Shown here one piece after another: positions 11,201 to 19,367 of a DNA stretch of 64,000 bases. How positions within the stretch are numbered: the stretch's first letter is position 1; every line of letters starts with the position of its first letter. A program made the translations under genes and the position numbers. Source of the DNA: Bolinopsis microptera (Eukaryota; Ctenophora; Tentaculata; Lobata; Bolinopsidae). Under the pieces are notes generated by a model. The model saw nothing but the letters and a program-made list of their open reading frames with translations, did no database searches and was not told where the DNA came from. The DNA is taken from positions 16,319,962 through 16,383,961 of the forward strand of contig NC_087074.1 of NCBI RefSeq assembly GCF_026151205.1, given 5' to 3'.

Positions 11201-11706
11201 CACAGACAGAATATAAGTGTCGGCATGACAAAGTAGCTGCCGCATTGCACTGGAGTCTGTGCAAGGAATACGGCTTCCCACGCAGTAAAAGGTGGTACGA
11301 ACACCGGGCAGAGAAGGTGCTGGAGAACGAAAAAGTAAAGATATTGTGGGACTTCCATGTCCAGTCGGACCACGTTATCGAACACTGCAGACCGGATCTC
11401 CTCCTGGTAGACAAGGTAACCAACGCAGCAACCATCATTGACGTTGCAGTCCCAGGAGATACCCGGATCCTGGATAGAGAACAAGAAAAGATACTGAAAT
11501 ATCAAGACCTAAAAAGAGAAATTAAGAAGAACTGGAATTTACGAAAGGTCACAATCGTCCCTGTGGTGATAGGCGCATTAGGAACTATCACCATTAACTT
11601 TCGTAAACACCTCGACGCAGTCCACTGCAATCTGAGCATCTCTAATCTCCAGAAGACAGCTCTGCTTGGATCAGCCAGAATTCTCAGGATGGTCTTAGAC
11701 ATATGA
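8299..11706 (+). CDS. R4/Dong-type ORF: reverse transcriptase with C-terminal restriction-like endonuclease
   Basis: The first in-frame ATG is at 8299; the frame is open back to 8206 without another ATG, giving 1135 residues from ATG. The N-terminal region has a Myb-like, possibly DNA-binding, segment (HTWSKEDNIQLMTLYY ... EQRLADQARSI). Basic coiled-coil sequence follows. The RT core starts near WSSPGTDGLHAYW, with motif A FIDYKKAYDSVPHSW, motif B GLFQGDSVSP and catalytic YMDDLKLY (about 10237-10260). The C-terminus has a zinc knuckle C-x2-C-x7-H-x4-C (CRLCRNHYETIDHILNGC) and then the nuclease-like RPDLLLV...IIDVAVP. The protein would nick the target and prime reverse transcription there. No frameshift or stop interrupts it. 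Confidence 0.88.
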   Translation: MNSLSNFSNSPTLPTNGSEQDQQPNIAPPARRERKARTETSTRHTWSKEDNIQLMTLYYQSQPSRSGYRMRLRSLWDDAGLFTCTEQRLADQARSIRNNNLLSDIELLEIRGTLPPSVVEEAPTTTTQALPTVSQAIRTLRDATIPTVAAEELTPTATVPDFDKEAIIERLKTLLEDPSVIETKPLRHVNRKKLMEETSLINSCIAEIPTSSITETNTLLLAGAHLVSERLDEKPANKNAEKRKTPLWKRRIEDKITQVRKDISYLEEKKKGITLKQKILEGLNRRHPLLKKKGISCIIEELKQRLRAKAAKIKRFNKRCERYHQNKLFGNNQRQFYRNLQTNPEEQDISHPEADKDSCLKFWKNIWEQPVEHNSDAEWLPDVRTALASADEQRQFVITNTLVADRVKKMTNWSSPGTDGLHAYWIKHFKELHNRIADQLMNCLTNADILDWMTLGRTYLLIKDHSKGPIPGNFRPITCLSAMWKLFTGLITDSIYNHLDQQKLLPTEQKGCKKKSRGCKEQLMIDKLILKNCKRRKRNLNMTFIDYKKAYDSVPHSWILSCLTMCGISSSIIDLFEASFKQSYVNLMLGKVSLGRIKINRGLFQGDSVSPIHFIISLIPLSILLNKHDIGYSLDRKDGPKVSHRLYMDDLKLYVESEDEMQTLVNTTAEFSSDIKMEFGLEKCAVVKVKKGARAVFEGISLPTGEQIHELEDEGYKYLGILEANDILHKEMKALVTKEYIRRVKKVLKSQLHGRNSIQAINTWAVPVIRYGAGILSWNAGETKALDVKTRKLMRINGAHHPQGDVDRLYVSRQLGGRGLHSIEEVVKREENALTTYVVRSRDPELIALKDYFVKDKILLGEEIEKDIDRTQREEIRKEKWTAKVMHGQFARQMMGIADPLTSWNWLTQQDLKKETEGLLIAAQDQALRTNYVKHRIDKTPGSSPLCRLCRNHYETIDHILNGCPKLSQTEYKCRHDKVAAALHWSLCKEYGFPRSKRWYEHRAEKVLENEKVKILWDFHVQSDHVIEHCRPDLLLVDKVTNAATIIDVAVPGDTRILDREQEKILKYQDLKREIKKNWNLRKVTIVPVVIGALGTITINFRKHLDAVHCNLSISNLQKTALLGSARILRMVLDI

Positions 11707-11807
11707 TATTATTGAGAGTATAATACACTGTAGATACTCTATATTTAGTTTATTCTTCACTGGATACTGTAATAAACACTTTTTACCTGGTCCTCTTATA
11801 TCTCTTC

Positions 11808-12350
11808 CCTTGCTATGCAAGCCCTGTCTCTTGTTTATACAATTTTTAACCCGTATATTGGGTAGACTGTGTATTTGTTATGTATTTTATATTATACAGT
11901 TTTGTGTACAAGTAATTATTGTTATTTACTGGACTAAGGGGTATACATGTGTTGGAGTTTTTCTCTTATTTTTCTTCTCTTGCTCTGCATGCCCTGATTC
12001 TTGTATAAACATGATGTTTGTTTAATATTGTATATTCTTGTATTGATTGTGGTATTTTGTGGGTCAGATTCAGCAATACCCAATGGGTACTTGCTGAATC
12101 ACTGTTTTATACACTCTGTAGCCAGTCCCTGTGTTCCGTCCCTTGCCCTGCAAGCCCTGTTTCTTGATTATACAGCATTTATTTATCGTGTATTACATTG
12201 TAGTATGTAATAAACATTTGTAGTAGTGTAGGATTGTTTGAATTTCTTTTTGCTAGGTTTTATAATATTTATTTGTATAATTTGTGATTGTTTCTCCCGG
12301 TTTTCTTCCCTTGCGTAGCAAGCCCTGTCTCTTGTAAAAACAACCTCGAA
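11808..12350 (+). repeat. about 165-bp imperfect tandem repeats in the LINE 3' UTR
   Basis: The word YTTGCNNNGCAAGCCCTG with TYTCTTG recurs at 11811, 11981, 12144 and 12312 (spacings 170, 163, 168). Copies one and three also carry GTAATAAACA (11769, 12206), an AATAAA-like polyadenylation signal. The copies are diverged by substitutions and small indels. Tandem 3' UTR repeats occur in LINEs; their role here is unknown. Confidence 0.6.
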
Positions 12351-12815
12351 AGATTTGTAGATACACATAGTCTCTACACCTTTACCCTCTGGTCCCTAGG
12401 GTCAGCTGATCCCGGGCCAGAGGAAAACTACCGACTGCCAAGGTTTGACGCCTAGGCAGTCGAGACCTCTTATTGAGACCCTTTATAATAATAATAACAA
12501 AGTATTTATATCCCGCTCATATTAGCAACTAGTAACCAAGAATGGTACTAGCTACTAATGTCAGAGCGGCTGTCCAAACAAAGATAAAACTTTAATAATT
12601 TAGAATTCTCCAACAAAAAATTCTCAATTTCCTTTAAACTGCTTATTAGTAACACTAACGTCTAAAAACTATATTATACGACAGACATGGTGGTACAATC
12701 AGACATCAGATGGAATAAACTATAAGAGAAAAATAATAATCTCGACACATAATGGTTACCTTTATTTATTCAAAAGAATTTAATTAATTGAACTTCATTA
12801 TACACTCTTCTTTAT

Positions 12816-13095
12816 TTGTAGATCAAAACAACAAACACAAACTGAGGCCTGCATCCCCGTCAATACCACACAATCATTTAATGAGTTGCTCAAGGTAGTA
12901 GACCAGGCCGACGGATCCCCAGTCCGATTTCCCTGAGTATTGTCGCACCCAATTAAGGGAACTCGCACACTACATCACCCTGTACCCAACAGCTTGCAAG
13001 CAAGCTGCCGTTCACCCACCGGTTCACTGAGGTACAGGTAGATTGCCGAAGCATGTGCTACCAACTCTGCAATCGTGTGGTACCGGCCAAAGATA
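12816..13095 (-). repeat. unclassified repeat, possibly a SINE-like unit or LINE 3' tail
   Basis: This segment is GC-richer than its neighbours. On the minus strand it has GTTGGTAGCACATGC and CCGGTTCACTGAG, loosely like A and B boxes, and ends at ACAAATAAAG. It sits directly downstream of the CR1 element's TTTTTATTTTTATAAA. It could be the true 3' tail of that LINE or a separate SINE insertion; the two cannot be told apart without other copies. Confidence 0.3.
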
Positions 13096-13274
13096 CAGGT
13101 TTATAAAAATAAAAACAAGCCAGGGCATGGCAAATGGCAGTCTAGTCTCTCCGGACTCCGTGTAAGTGTAACTATACACACAACTCATGACAGTTAAAAA
13201 ATCCCATGGAATAATCTACAAACTAAGGCCAGGTTCTAGGAACTTTCTAAAAAAGAACACAAATATAAATACGA

Positions 13275-16244
13275 CTAGGTATGTTCTAGATTATTGAAAA
13301 AATGGGTTTTTAAAGCCCGTTTAAAAGTATCAATGTTGTTAGCTTTTCTTACCGTATACGGTAGCAAGTTCCAGAGTTTTGGGGCTGCGTTGCTAAACCT
13401 CCTATCACCTAGCCTGATTTTACTGGGTCTACTAACCTTAAACCTTAAGTCATCACCAGACAGTTGCCGTGTTTTAGAATATGCTGCCTGGGAGTCAATC
13501 TGAAGAAGTTCAGACAGATATGGTGGTGCTTGGCTGTACATAACCTTATACGCCAGAAGACAAATCTTGAAACTTATTCGTTCTTCAATGGGGAGAATGT
13601 GTGCTTTTTTGTAGTATTCAAGAAGATCTACATCACGGTCATCGATGTTATAGATGAATCGTATTCCAGCATTCAGTACAGATTTGAGCTTTTTCAGTGA
13701 CTTCATCGGTAGGCAAACATACAGTGCATTACAGTAGTCAAGCTTCGATATAACCAGTTGCTTCACTAGCATAACTTTTAAACTTTCATCAAGATAACAT
13801 CGTATTCTCTTCAGATTAGTTAATGCCCACATTGACTTCTGTTTAACATTGTTTAGCTGTCTTTCCATGGTAAGAGCTGGGTCTAGTTTGACTCCTAAAC
13901 TCTTCCAATTGTCACCGACACATTCTGTTGGCATCACTTCCGTACTCCCAAAATTAACAGAAATTTGATTCTGTCCAAATTCTCTAAGAACCAAAGGCTT
14001 CCCAATGACTAGTAGCTCTGTTTTTGACTCATTAAGTTTCATATAATTTTCAAGCATCCAGGCCCTTATTTCATCAAGGCAGGCATTGATCTTAATTTTC
14101 ATTTCACTTAGTTCTCCAGGTATTAGGGGTTCAAAAGAAATGTAGAGCTGCGAGTCATCTGCATATAGCTGAATACGAATCCCATATTTAGCAGCTATCT
14201 TCTGAAGTTGTTTAATGTACAGGATGAACAGAATCGGTCCAAGCAAAGATCCCTGAGGCACTCCAAAAAGAAGACACATTACATCAGATAGCTCCTGACC
14301 AACTTTGACATTGAACGATCTTGCATGAAGATAATCCTCAAACCAGCTGTTAGCTTTACCTGTGATTCCAAAATCAGCTAAGAGTTTTCTGATAAGTATC
14401 TTATGATCTATTGTGTCGAAAGCTGCTGAAAGGTCTAGCAGGACCAGTGTCACAATTCTACCCTGCTCAATTTCCCCAAGAATGTCATCAGTCATTTTCA
14501 ATAATAAAGTTTCACAGCTATGTTTTGGTCTATAACCAGACTGAACTGGACAATGAAGATTTTCTGCATCCAAGTATTCGTTGAGTTGACTGAGTATGTA
14601 TTTTTCAAGGATTTTGGACATAACCGGGAGATTTGAAACTGGTCTATAGTTTTTTAGACAGTCAGGATCTGCTCCATCCTTTTTGAGGGTGGGTCTGACC
14701 ACTGCTCTCTTAAGATCTGATGGAAACTTAGCAGTTTCAATGGAAAGGTTGACGATGTAGCAGAGAAATGGTGCTAGTTCTTTAATGCAGTGTTTCAGGA
14801 GAAACATGGGTATTGGATCTAAGTCACAGAACTTATTTGACATACTTTTCACCAGGGTTTCCATCTCGGACACTTCTACTGCTTTAAAAGTCTCTAACTT
14901 TGACTCCTTTTTATCACCTCTCGGGTTTTCCTGGGGTTCGGCCGGTACATCACGAAGGTTTTCAATTGAGGACCGGATGTTTTCCACTTTTCCAGAAAAG
15001 AAAGCTTTTAGATCATCTGCAACTTCCTTGGGATTTCCAGATGGCATACTTGTCTGAGAATTACCCAACAAGCGATTGACTTTCTTGTAAAGGGATTTAA
15101 TATCACCTGATGAAGCTGTGATAGAGTTTCTATAGTATCCCTTTCTTTTTTCAAACTCCATACCCTGAAATTTATCCCGAAGTCCTACGTACGCTGATTT
15201 AAGTCCTTTTCCAGACCTCCAAGCTCTCTCTGCTCTTCTTCTCTTTCTTCTCACTTCTCTCAGCTCTTCATCAATCCAGGGAGTTTCATTAGCTTTCACT
15301 TTCCTGTCCACTTCTGGGCAATGGGTGTCCATAAGGCTCGAAAGAACCTCATTGTACTGTGTAACAGCTTCGTCTAGTGACCAGTCAAAGTTTCCTTGGC
15401 ACAGAGATGAGTTCTTCAAACTTTCTCTAAAAATGTTTTTGTCAAGATCTTTAAAATTTCGGTAATTAACCTTTTTCCAAATCATCTTGGGTTTCTTACA
15501 GCAGTGATACTCTAAATCAAAATGAACCAGAAAGTGGTCGGAGGATGTTCCTGATTTGGTCACAGAAACTGGGCCCATTCTGGACCTAAGGTTTTCTGTA
15601 GAGAGTATAAGGTCAATTGTACCACCTTGTTCATGCGTTGGTACAATAGGCATGATTTGATAAAGGTCATAGTCTTGTAGAAGTCTTACCAATTTCATAG
15701 GGTACAAATCATTAGGACGCTCCATGTGAATGTTGAAATCTCCCATCAGAAGAGGGATACCAGTCTTGGTACTTAAGTCATCTAGGTAGCTCTCGAACTC
15801 CTCTAGAAACATACATTCCGTGTATCTAGCTTTCTTTGTATAAGGAGGCCTGTATATGTTCACAAAGCGAATCGAATCTGTCTCAGTCTCAGATTGGAGC
15901 AATGCTTCCATAACCTGGAACGTTTTGTACTTAGTTACCTTTTCGTTAACTTTTAAGGTTATTTCTGGTCTGTAAAGGAAAGCAATACCTCCTCCACCTC
16001 TGTGTTTCCTAGGATTTGATAGTATCTCCCAGCCATAACTCTTGATCTCTTGAATCTTTACACTATCTGCCTCCTTAAGAAACGTTTCCTGTACAAAGCA
16101 AACATCACATTTCTGATCATTGAGGTGCTCCATCACTCCCACTGTCTTATTTACAAGCGATCTGACATTAAAGGTTCCAACCCTTAGGTTTTTGTTCTCT
16201 TTGTCATTAGCTCCTTTACCCTGATTTGGTAGGAGTTTTTTGCA
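13275..16244 (-). CDS. LINE ORF2, APE-type endonuclease and reverse transcriptase
   Basis: The frame is stop-free from 16244 to 13275 (990 codons with stop). The first ATG falls inside the endonuclease, at the M of GVMEHLND near 16130; translation from a plain ATG would lose the first EN motif, encoded just upstream (NLRVGTFNVRSLVNKT). Endonuclease motifs: FVQET, RGGGGIAFLY, VNIYRPP, LLMGDFNIHME, GTIDLIL, SSDHFLVHF. RT motifs: NYRPVSNLPVMSKILEK, SAAFDTIDHK, GVPQGSLLGP, YADDSQLY. The C-terminus is the CR1 tail (FIYNIDDRDVDLLEYYKKA, SNAAPKLWNLLP). The frame is -1 relative to ORF1, which suggests a gag-pol-like fusion by frameshifting. Confidence 0.85.
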   Translation of the reverse strand, partial: CKKLLPNQGKGANDKENKNLRVGTFNVRSLVNKTVGVMEHLNDQKCDVCFVQETFLKEADSVKIQEIKSYGWEILSNPRKHRGGGGIAFLYRPEITLKVNEKVTKYKTFQVMEALLQSETETDSIRFVNIYRPPYTKKARYTECMFLEEFESYLDDLSTKTGIPLLMGDFNIHMERPNDLYPMKLVRLLQDYDLYQIMPIVPTHEQGGTIDLILSTENLRSRMGPVSVTKSGTSSDHFLVHFDLEYHCCKKPKMIWKKVNYRNFKDLDKNIFRESLKNSSLCQGNFDWSLDEAVTQYNEVLSSLMDTHCPEVDRKVKANETPWIDEELREVRRKRRRAERAWRSGKGLKSAYVGLRDKFQGMEFEKRKGYYRNSITASSGDIKSLYKKVNRLLGNSQTSMPSGNPKEVADDLKAFFSGKVENIRSSIENLRDVPAEPQENPRGDKKESKLETFKAVEVSEMETLVKSMSNKFCDLDPIPMFLLKHCIKELAPFLCYIVNLSIETAKFPSDLKRAVVRPTLKKDGADPDCLKNYRPVSNLPVMSKILEKYILSQLNEYLDAENLHCPVQSGYRPKHSCETLLLKMTDDILGEIEQGRIVTLVLLDLSAAFDTIDHKILIRKLLADFGITGKANSWFEDYLHARSFNVKVGQELSDVMCLLFGVPQGSLLGPILFILYIKQLQKIAAKYGIRIQLYADDSQLYISFEPLIPGELSEMKIKINACLDEIRAWMLENYMKLNESKTELLVIGKPLVLREFGQNQISVNFGSTEVMPTECVGDNWKSLGVKLDPALTMERQLNNVKQKSMWALTNLKRIRCYLDESLKVMLVKQLVISKLDYCNALYVCLPMKSLKKLKSVLNAGIRFIYNIDDRDVDLLEYYKKAHILPIEERISFKICLLAYKVMYSQAPPYLSELLQIDSQAAYSKTRQLSGDDLRFKVSRPSKIRLGDRRFSNAAPKLWNLLPYTVRKANNIDTFKRALKTHFFNNLEHT

Positions 16245-17377
16245 TCACTTGATGAGTGAGTTCTGGACATCACCCACAGTTTTTCTCTCACATAAAATGG
16301 ACAAAGAGTGTCTGACGCCTTGTGTCTTGGATCTGACTTCTCTGATCGATTCTTGCTATGTGAACAGTTTGTGCATCGTATGTCCCCTGTCTGTTTCTCT
16401 TTCTTCTTAATACAGTCCTTCGATTTGTGGCTTCCTGCACAGTAGAAACATGTTGGGTCTGAGTCCTTGGACTTGCAGTATATGGATCCACTTGTATGAC
16501 CAAAACCTTGACAGTGATAACACTGTATAACGTGATACCTGTCTCTGACAGGGTACATTTCCAATCCCAGACAGATCCTGTTTCCAGCCTTTTTGATAAT
16601 TTCCCTTATAGCCGATGAAACCTGTAAAACGGCAAACCTATCCTTGTCATCCATAAAGACAGCCTTGAACTCATCACCATTTTCCATCAGGGTCTTGATA
16701 GTGTCATTCTTCTTCAGGACACCCTCCACTAGCTCTTCTTTCGTCTTTATGTCTGCATCAAGGCCTGAGATAGTTATCTTTGGATTAAGCTTCCTCAGTT
16801 CTTCCGACTTAGATGTGACATTATATTTGGATTTAAGCGCTTCTTCTGCATGACCTAGATCCTCTTTGGATTTGAACACCAGTCTGGCAACACCTTCAGT
16901 TTTAGGGGGATTAGCCCTAACTACAGGAATATTGCTCAGTTTTCGCTTAAGATCCTTTTTCACAACTGTTACCCATTCTTCACCCGAGATTTTATTATCT
17001 CCATCAGGTCCCAAGTCCTCAGACTTCTTTTCAACCACCAAAGTGTGCCTGACCTTCTCAGTATGCAAAGACTTCACACCAGAATAACCTGACTGAGCTG
17101 TTGCCAAGCTCTCCTGAATAATATGTGGCAGTGTAGAAGCTAGTTCCTCTCTTACAATAGCTAAAACCTGTGCATGTGTACTGGATTCTTGTGGGCAAGA
17201 CAGAGCTTCGATTGCTTTTTCAGCTAAATTGTAGGCCATTTTTAGGGACTGCCAAATGCCCTCCTTTGTATTAGTACACTTTTTAACATCATCACACTCA
17301 GATATTCTTACCTTAAGGGAGGTGTTGATTTTCTCCAACTCTATCTCCAGTTTCTTCTTCAACTTCATATCCGCCAT
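16184..17377 (-). CDS. LINE ORF1, gag-like protein with CCHC zinc knuckles
   Basis: 397 residues from ATG at 17375-17377. The N-terminus is a charged coiled-coil-like stretch (KLKKKLEIELEKINTSLKV). The centre is RRM-like in character (VARLVFKSKEDLGHAEEALK, ITISGLDADIKTKEEL). The C-terminal third carries cysteine-histidine knuckles: CYHCQGFGHTSGSIYC, CFYCAGSHKSKDC, then CTNCSHSKN...HKASDTLCP. Such proteins coat LINE RNA and act as nucleic-acid chaperones. The 3' end overlaps the ORF2 frame, and an A AAA AAC heptamer lies in the overlap at 16235-16241. Confidence 0.82.
   Translation of the reverse strand: MADMKLKKKLEIELEKINTSLKVRISECDDVKKCTNTKEGIWQSLKMAYNLAEKAIEALSCPQESSTHAQVLAIVREELASTLPHIIQESLATAQSGYSGVKSLHTEKVRHTLVVEKKSEDLGPDGDNKISGEEWVTVVKKDLKRKLSNIPVVRANPPKTEGVARLVFKSKEDLGHAEEALKSKYNVTSKSEELRKLNPKITISGLDADIKTKEELVEGVLKKNDTIKTLMENGDEFKAVFMDDKDRFAVLQVSSAIREIIKKAGNRICLGLEMYPVRDRYHVIQCYHCQGFGHTSGSIYCKSKDSDPTCFYCAGSHKSKDCIKKKEKQTGDIRCTNCSHSKNRSEKSDPRHKASDTLCPFYVREKLWVMSRTHSSSDAKNSYQIRVKELMTKRTKT
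16235..16241 (-). other. A AAA AAC slippery heptamer in the ORF1/ORF2 overlap
   Basis: On the minus strand the ORF1 codons read GCA AAA AAC TCC, giving the canonical X XXY YYZ -1 frameshift heptamer in phase. The -1 frame opens just upstream (after TGA at 16245-16247) and leads without a stop into the EN start motif of ORF2. Whether slippage occurs is inference; no stimulatory structure was computed. Confidence 0.45.
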
Positions 17378-17521
17378 AATGCCCTGTCAAGTACTGAGGA
17401 CCAGACTCGGATTTCCAAACTCTTTAGTTCTGAGAAAAACTGTACAGTAGTATTGAAGTAAGATTCCAAATCCTCAAATTATTTGTTATATAGTAGTGTT
17501 GAAAGTATTAAAACGCTACGC

Positions 17522-17692
17522 TAATCTAACTGCGTATAATGCTATTACACTATTAATTGCACGAGGCGCAGCCGAGTGCAAATTGATACAATAATCGCAC
17601 GAGGCGAAGCCGAGTTCGATTATTGCAGTTATTTCACGAAGCGCAGCCGAGTGTAATAACTGGTGCAATCGCATTATACATGCAGTTAGATT
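17522..17692. mobile_element. small fold-back element with nested GCACGAGGCGCAGCCGAGTG hairpins
   Basis: The outer ends are inverted copies (TAATCTAACTGCGTATAATGC and its complement with small changes). Inside are three variants of the 20-mer GCACGAGGCGCAGCCGAGTG, each flanked by its own short inverted repeat (TTGCAC/GTGCAA, AATCGCAC/TTCGATT, TTTCAC/GTGTAAT). There is no coding capacity. It lies just upstream of the CR1 5' end. Confidence 0.6.
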
Positions 17693-17699
17693 CGCGTAT

Positions 17700-19367
17700 A
17701 ACTCCACGAAAGGATCTCATGCTTGGACAGTCTCCTGAGGGTCTGCGACTCAGGTTGCTACTTTACTGACGCCAGCGACCAGGGGTTTCAGTCTTGAGAT
17801 TAACCAGGTGTCTTTTTTTGTTCAGAAATTAATTGTTTTTAACTATTTTTATTTGTGTGAAATATTTGTATGTGTGTGTTTTAAAACAACGCATAAAGTG
17901 CTTTTTTGTCACGAAGCCTCAAGCTTCAAGAATTTTTGTGTATGATACCTTGGTTTTGTCGAGTGTAGAGTGATTAATCATCATCGTGGTTTTGTTAATG
18001 CTTATCTTATCCTCATGAGATTTGTTTGCAGTGTATAAGTACATGTAACTTAAAGATAAATTCCAACTATTTCCGATTAATTGTCAATTAATTGAAATTT
18101 ACAGGTAATCTGAATATGTTTATTCAGTGTTCCACTAAATACGCCTTAACCACTTTATTATAACGTTTAACAGTGCTAATAGGCTGGGGTCCCCAGGTAA
18201 TGAGATATACGACCATTACTAATAGTAATACTCTTGGAAGAGTTCTTAGCTTTCTTTTAACTACAGATTATATTATTTTAGTTAGTATCGACATGAATGT
18301 TACGATTGCAGTCTATTTATTTATTATATTGTAATAAATAAACCGGTTTCAAAGCCCTTAAGGGTGGCCATCGGGTCTTTAAAACAGCTCAATAGTAAAG
18401 AGTAACCTTATCATTTAACATAAACTTGTTTATGTGAGTACACCACATTAAATTATTTAATCATCACTAAATGTTAAATGTATTTACCTTGAGTTGAATG
18501 GCAGTATGATATGTTAAATGTATCTACCTTGAGTTGAATGGCAGTATGATATGACGGCCAAAACTCGTTTCTAAAATATAGACTTTCCACTTTAAGGTGA
18601 AGTACAGTTCCTTAATTTCAAATATGCTTCTTTGAGTTGGCACATTGTTAATATGATAACGGTGCAAATTGTACCAAATTGAATAACATGTCATTAGACA
18701 AGGGATATCGTTTCAATTTAATTTTGATAATCTTTCAAAAAAGTCATCGTTTTATTTAATTTCATCAAGTAGTCTTACAGATTAATAGTTCTTCTAACTT
18801 TGTTTCACTAGCATAATCGTATTAATCAAACAATTCTGAATTTCGCGTTTCAAAAGCTGTATTTACAAGTAGATAAAAAACATAAAACCGTTTTTAAAAT
18901 AAAATAGCTGTGTGCTTTGTTCAGTTGAAATAAAATGAGGAAAAACGTGGATAGAATTTATAAAACCTACCGATTTCACAATTTGTCACGTTTTTTATAT
19001 AATACGTTTCAAATATCTTTCCATGTTCAGCAATTGTTTTAAACGGTCTGTTTACTGCTTAGTGCTGATGTTTACTGCTTAACGCCACTTATTTATGCTG
19101 ATGAATATTCGTTTGGAATATGTCCTTCCTTTGATGAAAGCGATTTTCGAATTTCCTATTCTGTCGATATAGACTATAGACAATAGAGGCTTCAGCAGCA
19201 AATCCTTTTTGAAAGAATGCAGCTAATTGTTCTGGTGTGCTACGGTTTTCGTACCAATTAGTACAGACAGACTACTAATTCTGTTGTATTCCTCCGCCAC
19301 AACTCCTGCAACAATATCATGCTCTTTGATAAATTCATTTTCATCACAATTCGCTACATTATTTTAT
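17700..19367. other. gene-free interval and 3' flank of the LDLa-GPCR gene
   Basis: AT-rich with no supported gene. It holds a 42-bp direct duplication at about 18474-18553 (both copies contain CCTTGAGTTGAATGGCAGTA). At 19200-19340 there is a short minus-strand open stretch (NCDENEFIKEHDIVAG, VVAEEYNRISSLSVLIG) that may be a leftover of a related receptor tail or chance. Confidence 0.4.

Larger units (their letters stand above)
7303..12500 (+). mobile_element. R4/Dong-clade non-LTR retrotransposon inserted in a TAA microsatellite
   Basis: The element lies between an ATAATAATAATAA tract at 7304-7323 and another at 12485-12497. It has a GC-richer 5' region (7324-8298), one long ORF (8299-11706) and a roughly 780-bp 3' region ending CCCTTTATAATAATAATAA. 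The ORF has the YMDD reverse transcriptase, a C-terminal zinc knuckle and a restriction-like endonuclease region that mark the R4/Dong group. Dong elements are known to insert into TAA repeats, which fits both junctions. The ORF is intact, so the copy is young or still capable of expression. Confidence 0.85.
13096..17450 (-). mobile_element. CR1-type non-LTR retrotransposon, both ORFs open
   Basis: A minus-strand LINE with a gag-like ORF1 (16184-17377) and an APE-endonuclease/RT ORF2 (13275-16244). The 5' end is near 17390-17450 and the 3' UTR ends near 13096 in T/A-rich sequence. No stop interrupts either frame. The RT motifs (LLDLSAAFDTIDHKIL, GVPQGSLLGPILF, YADDSQLY) are those of the CR1/L2 group. 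Together with the adjacent R4/Dong copy it makes a 10-kb retroelement block between the papain-like gene and the LDLa-GPCR gene. Confidence 0.85.

Noticed and set aside
8679-11702. Many antisense open frames of 60-135 residues within the R4/Dong ORF
   Set aside because: Shadows of the sense coding frame with no domain content.
15300-16300. Host AP endonuclease or host RT gene
   Set aside because: EN and RT lie in one LINE ORF preceded by a gag-like ORF1; it is a retrotransposon.
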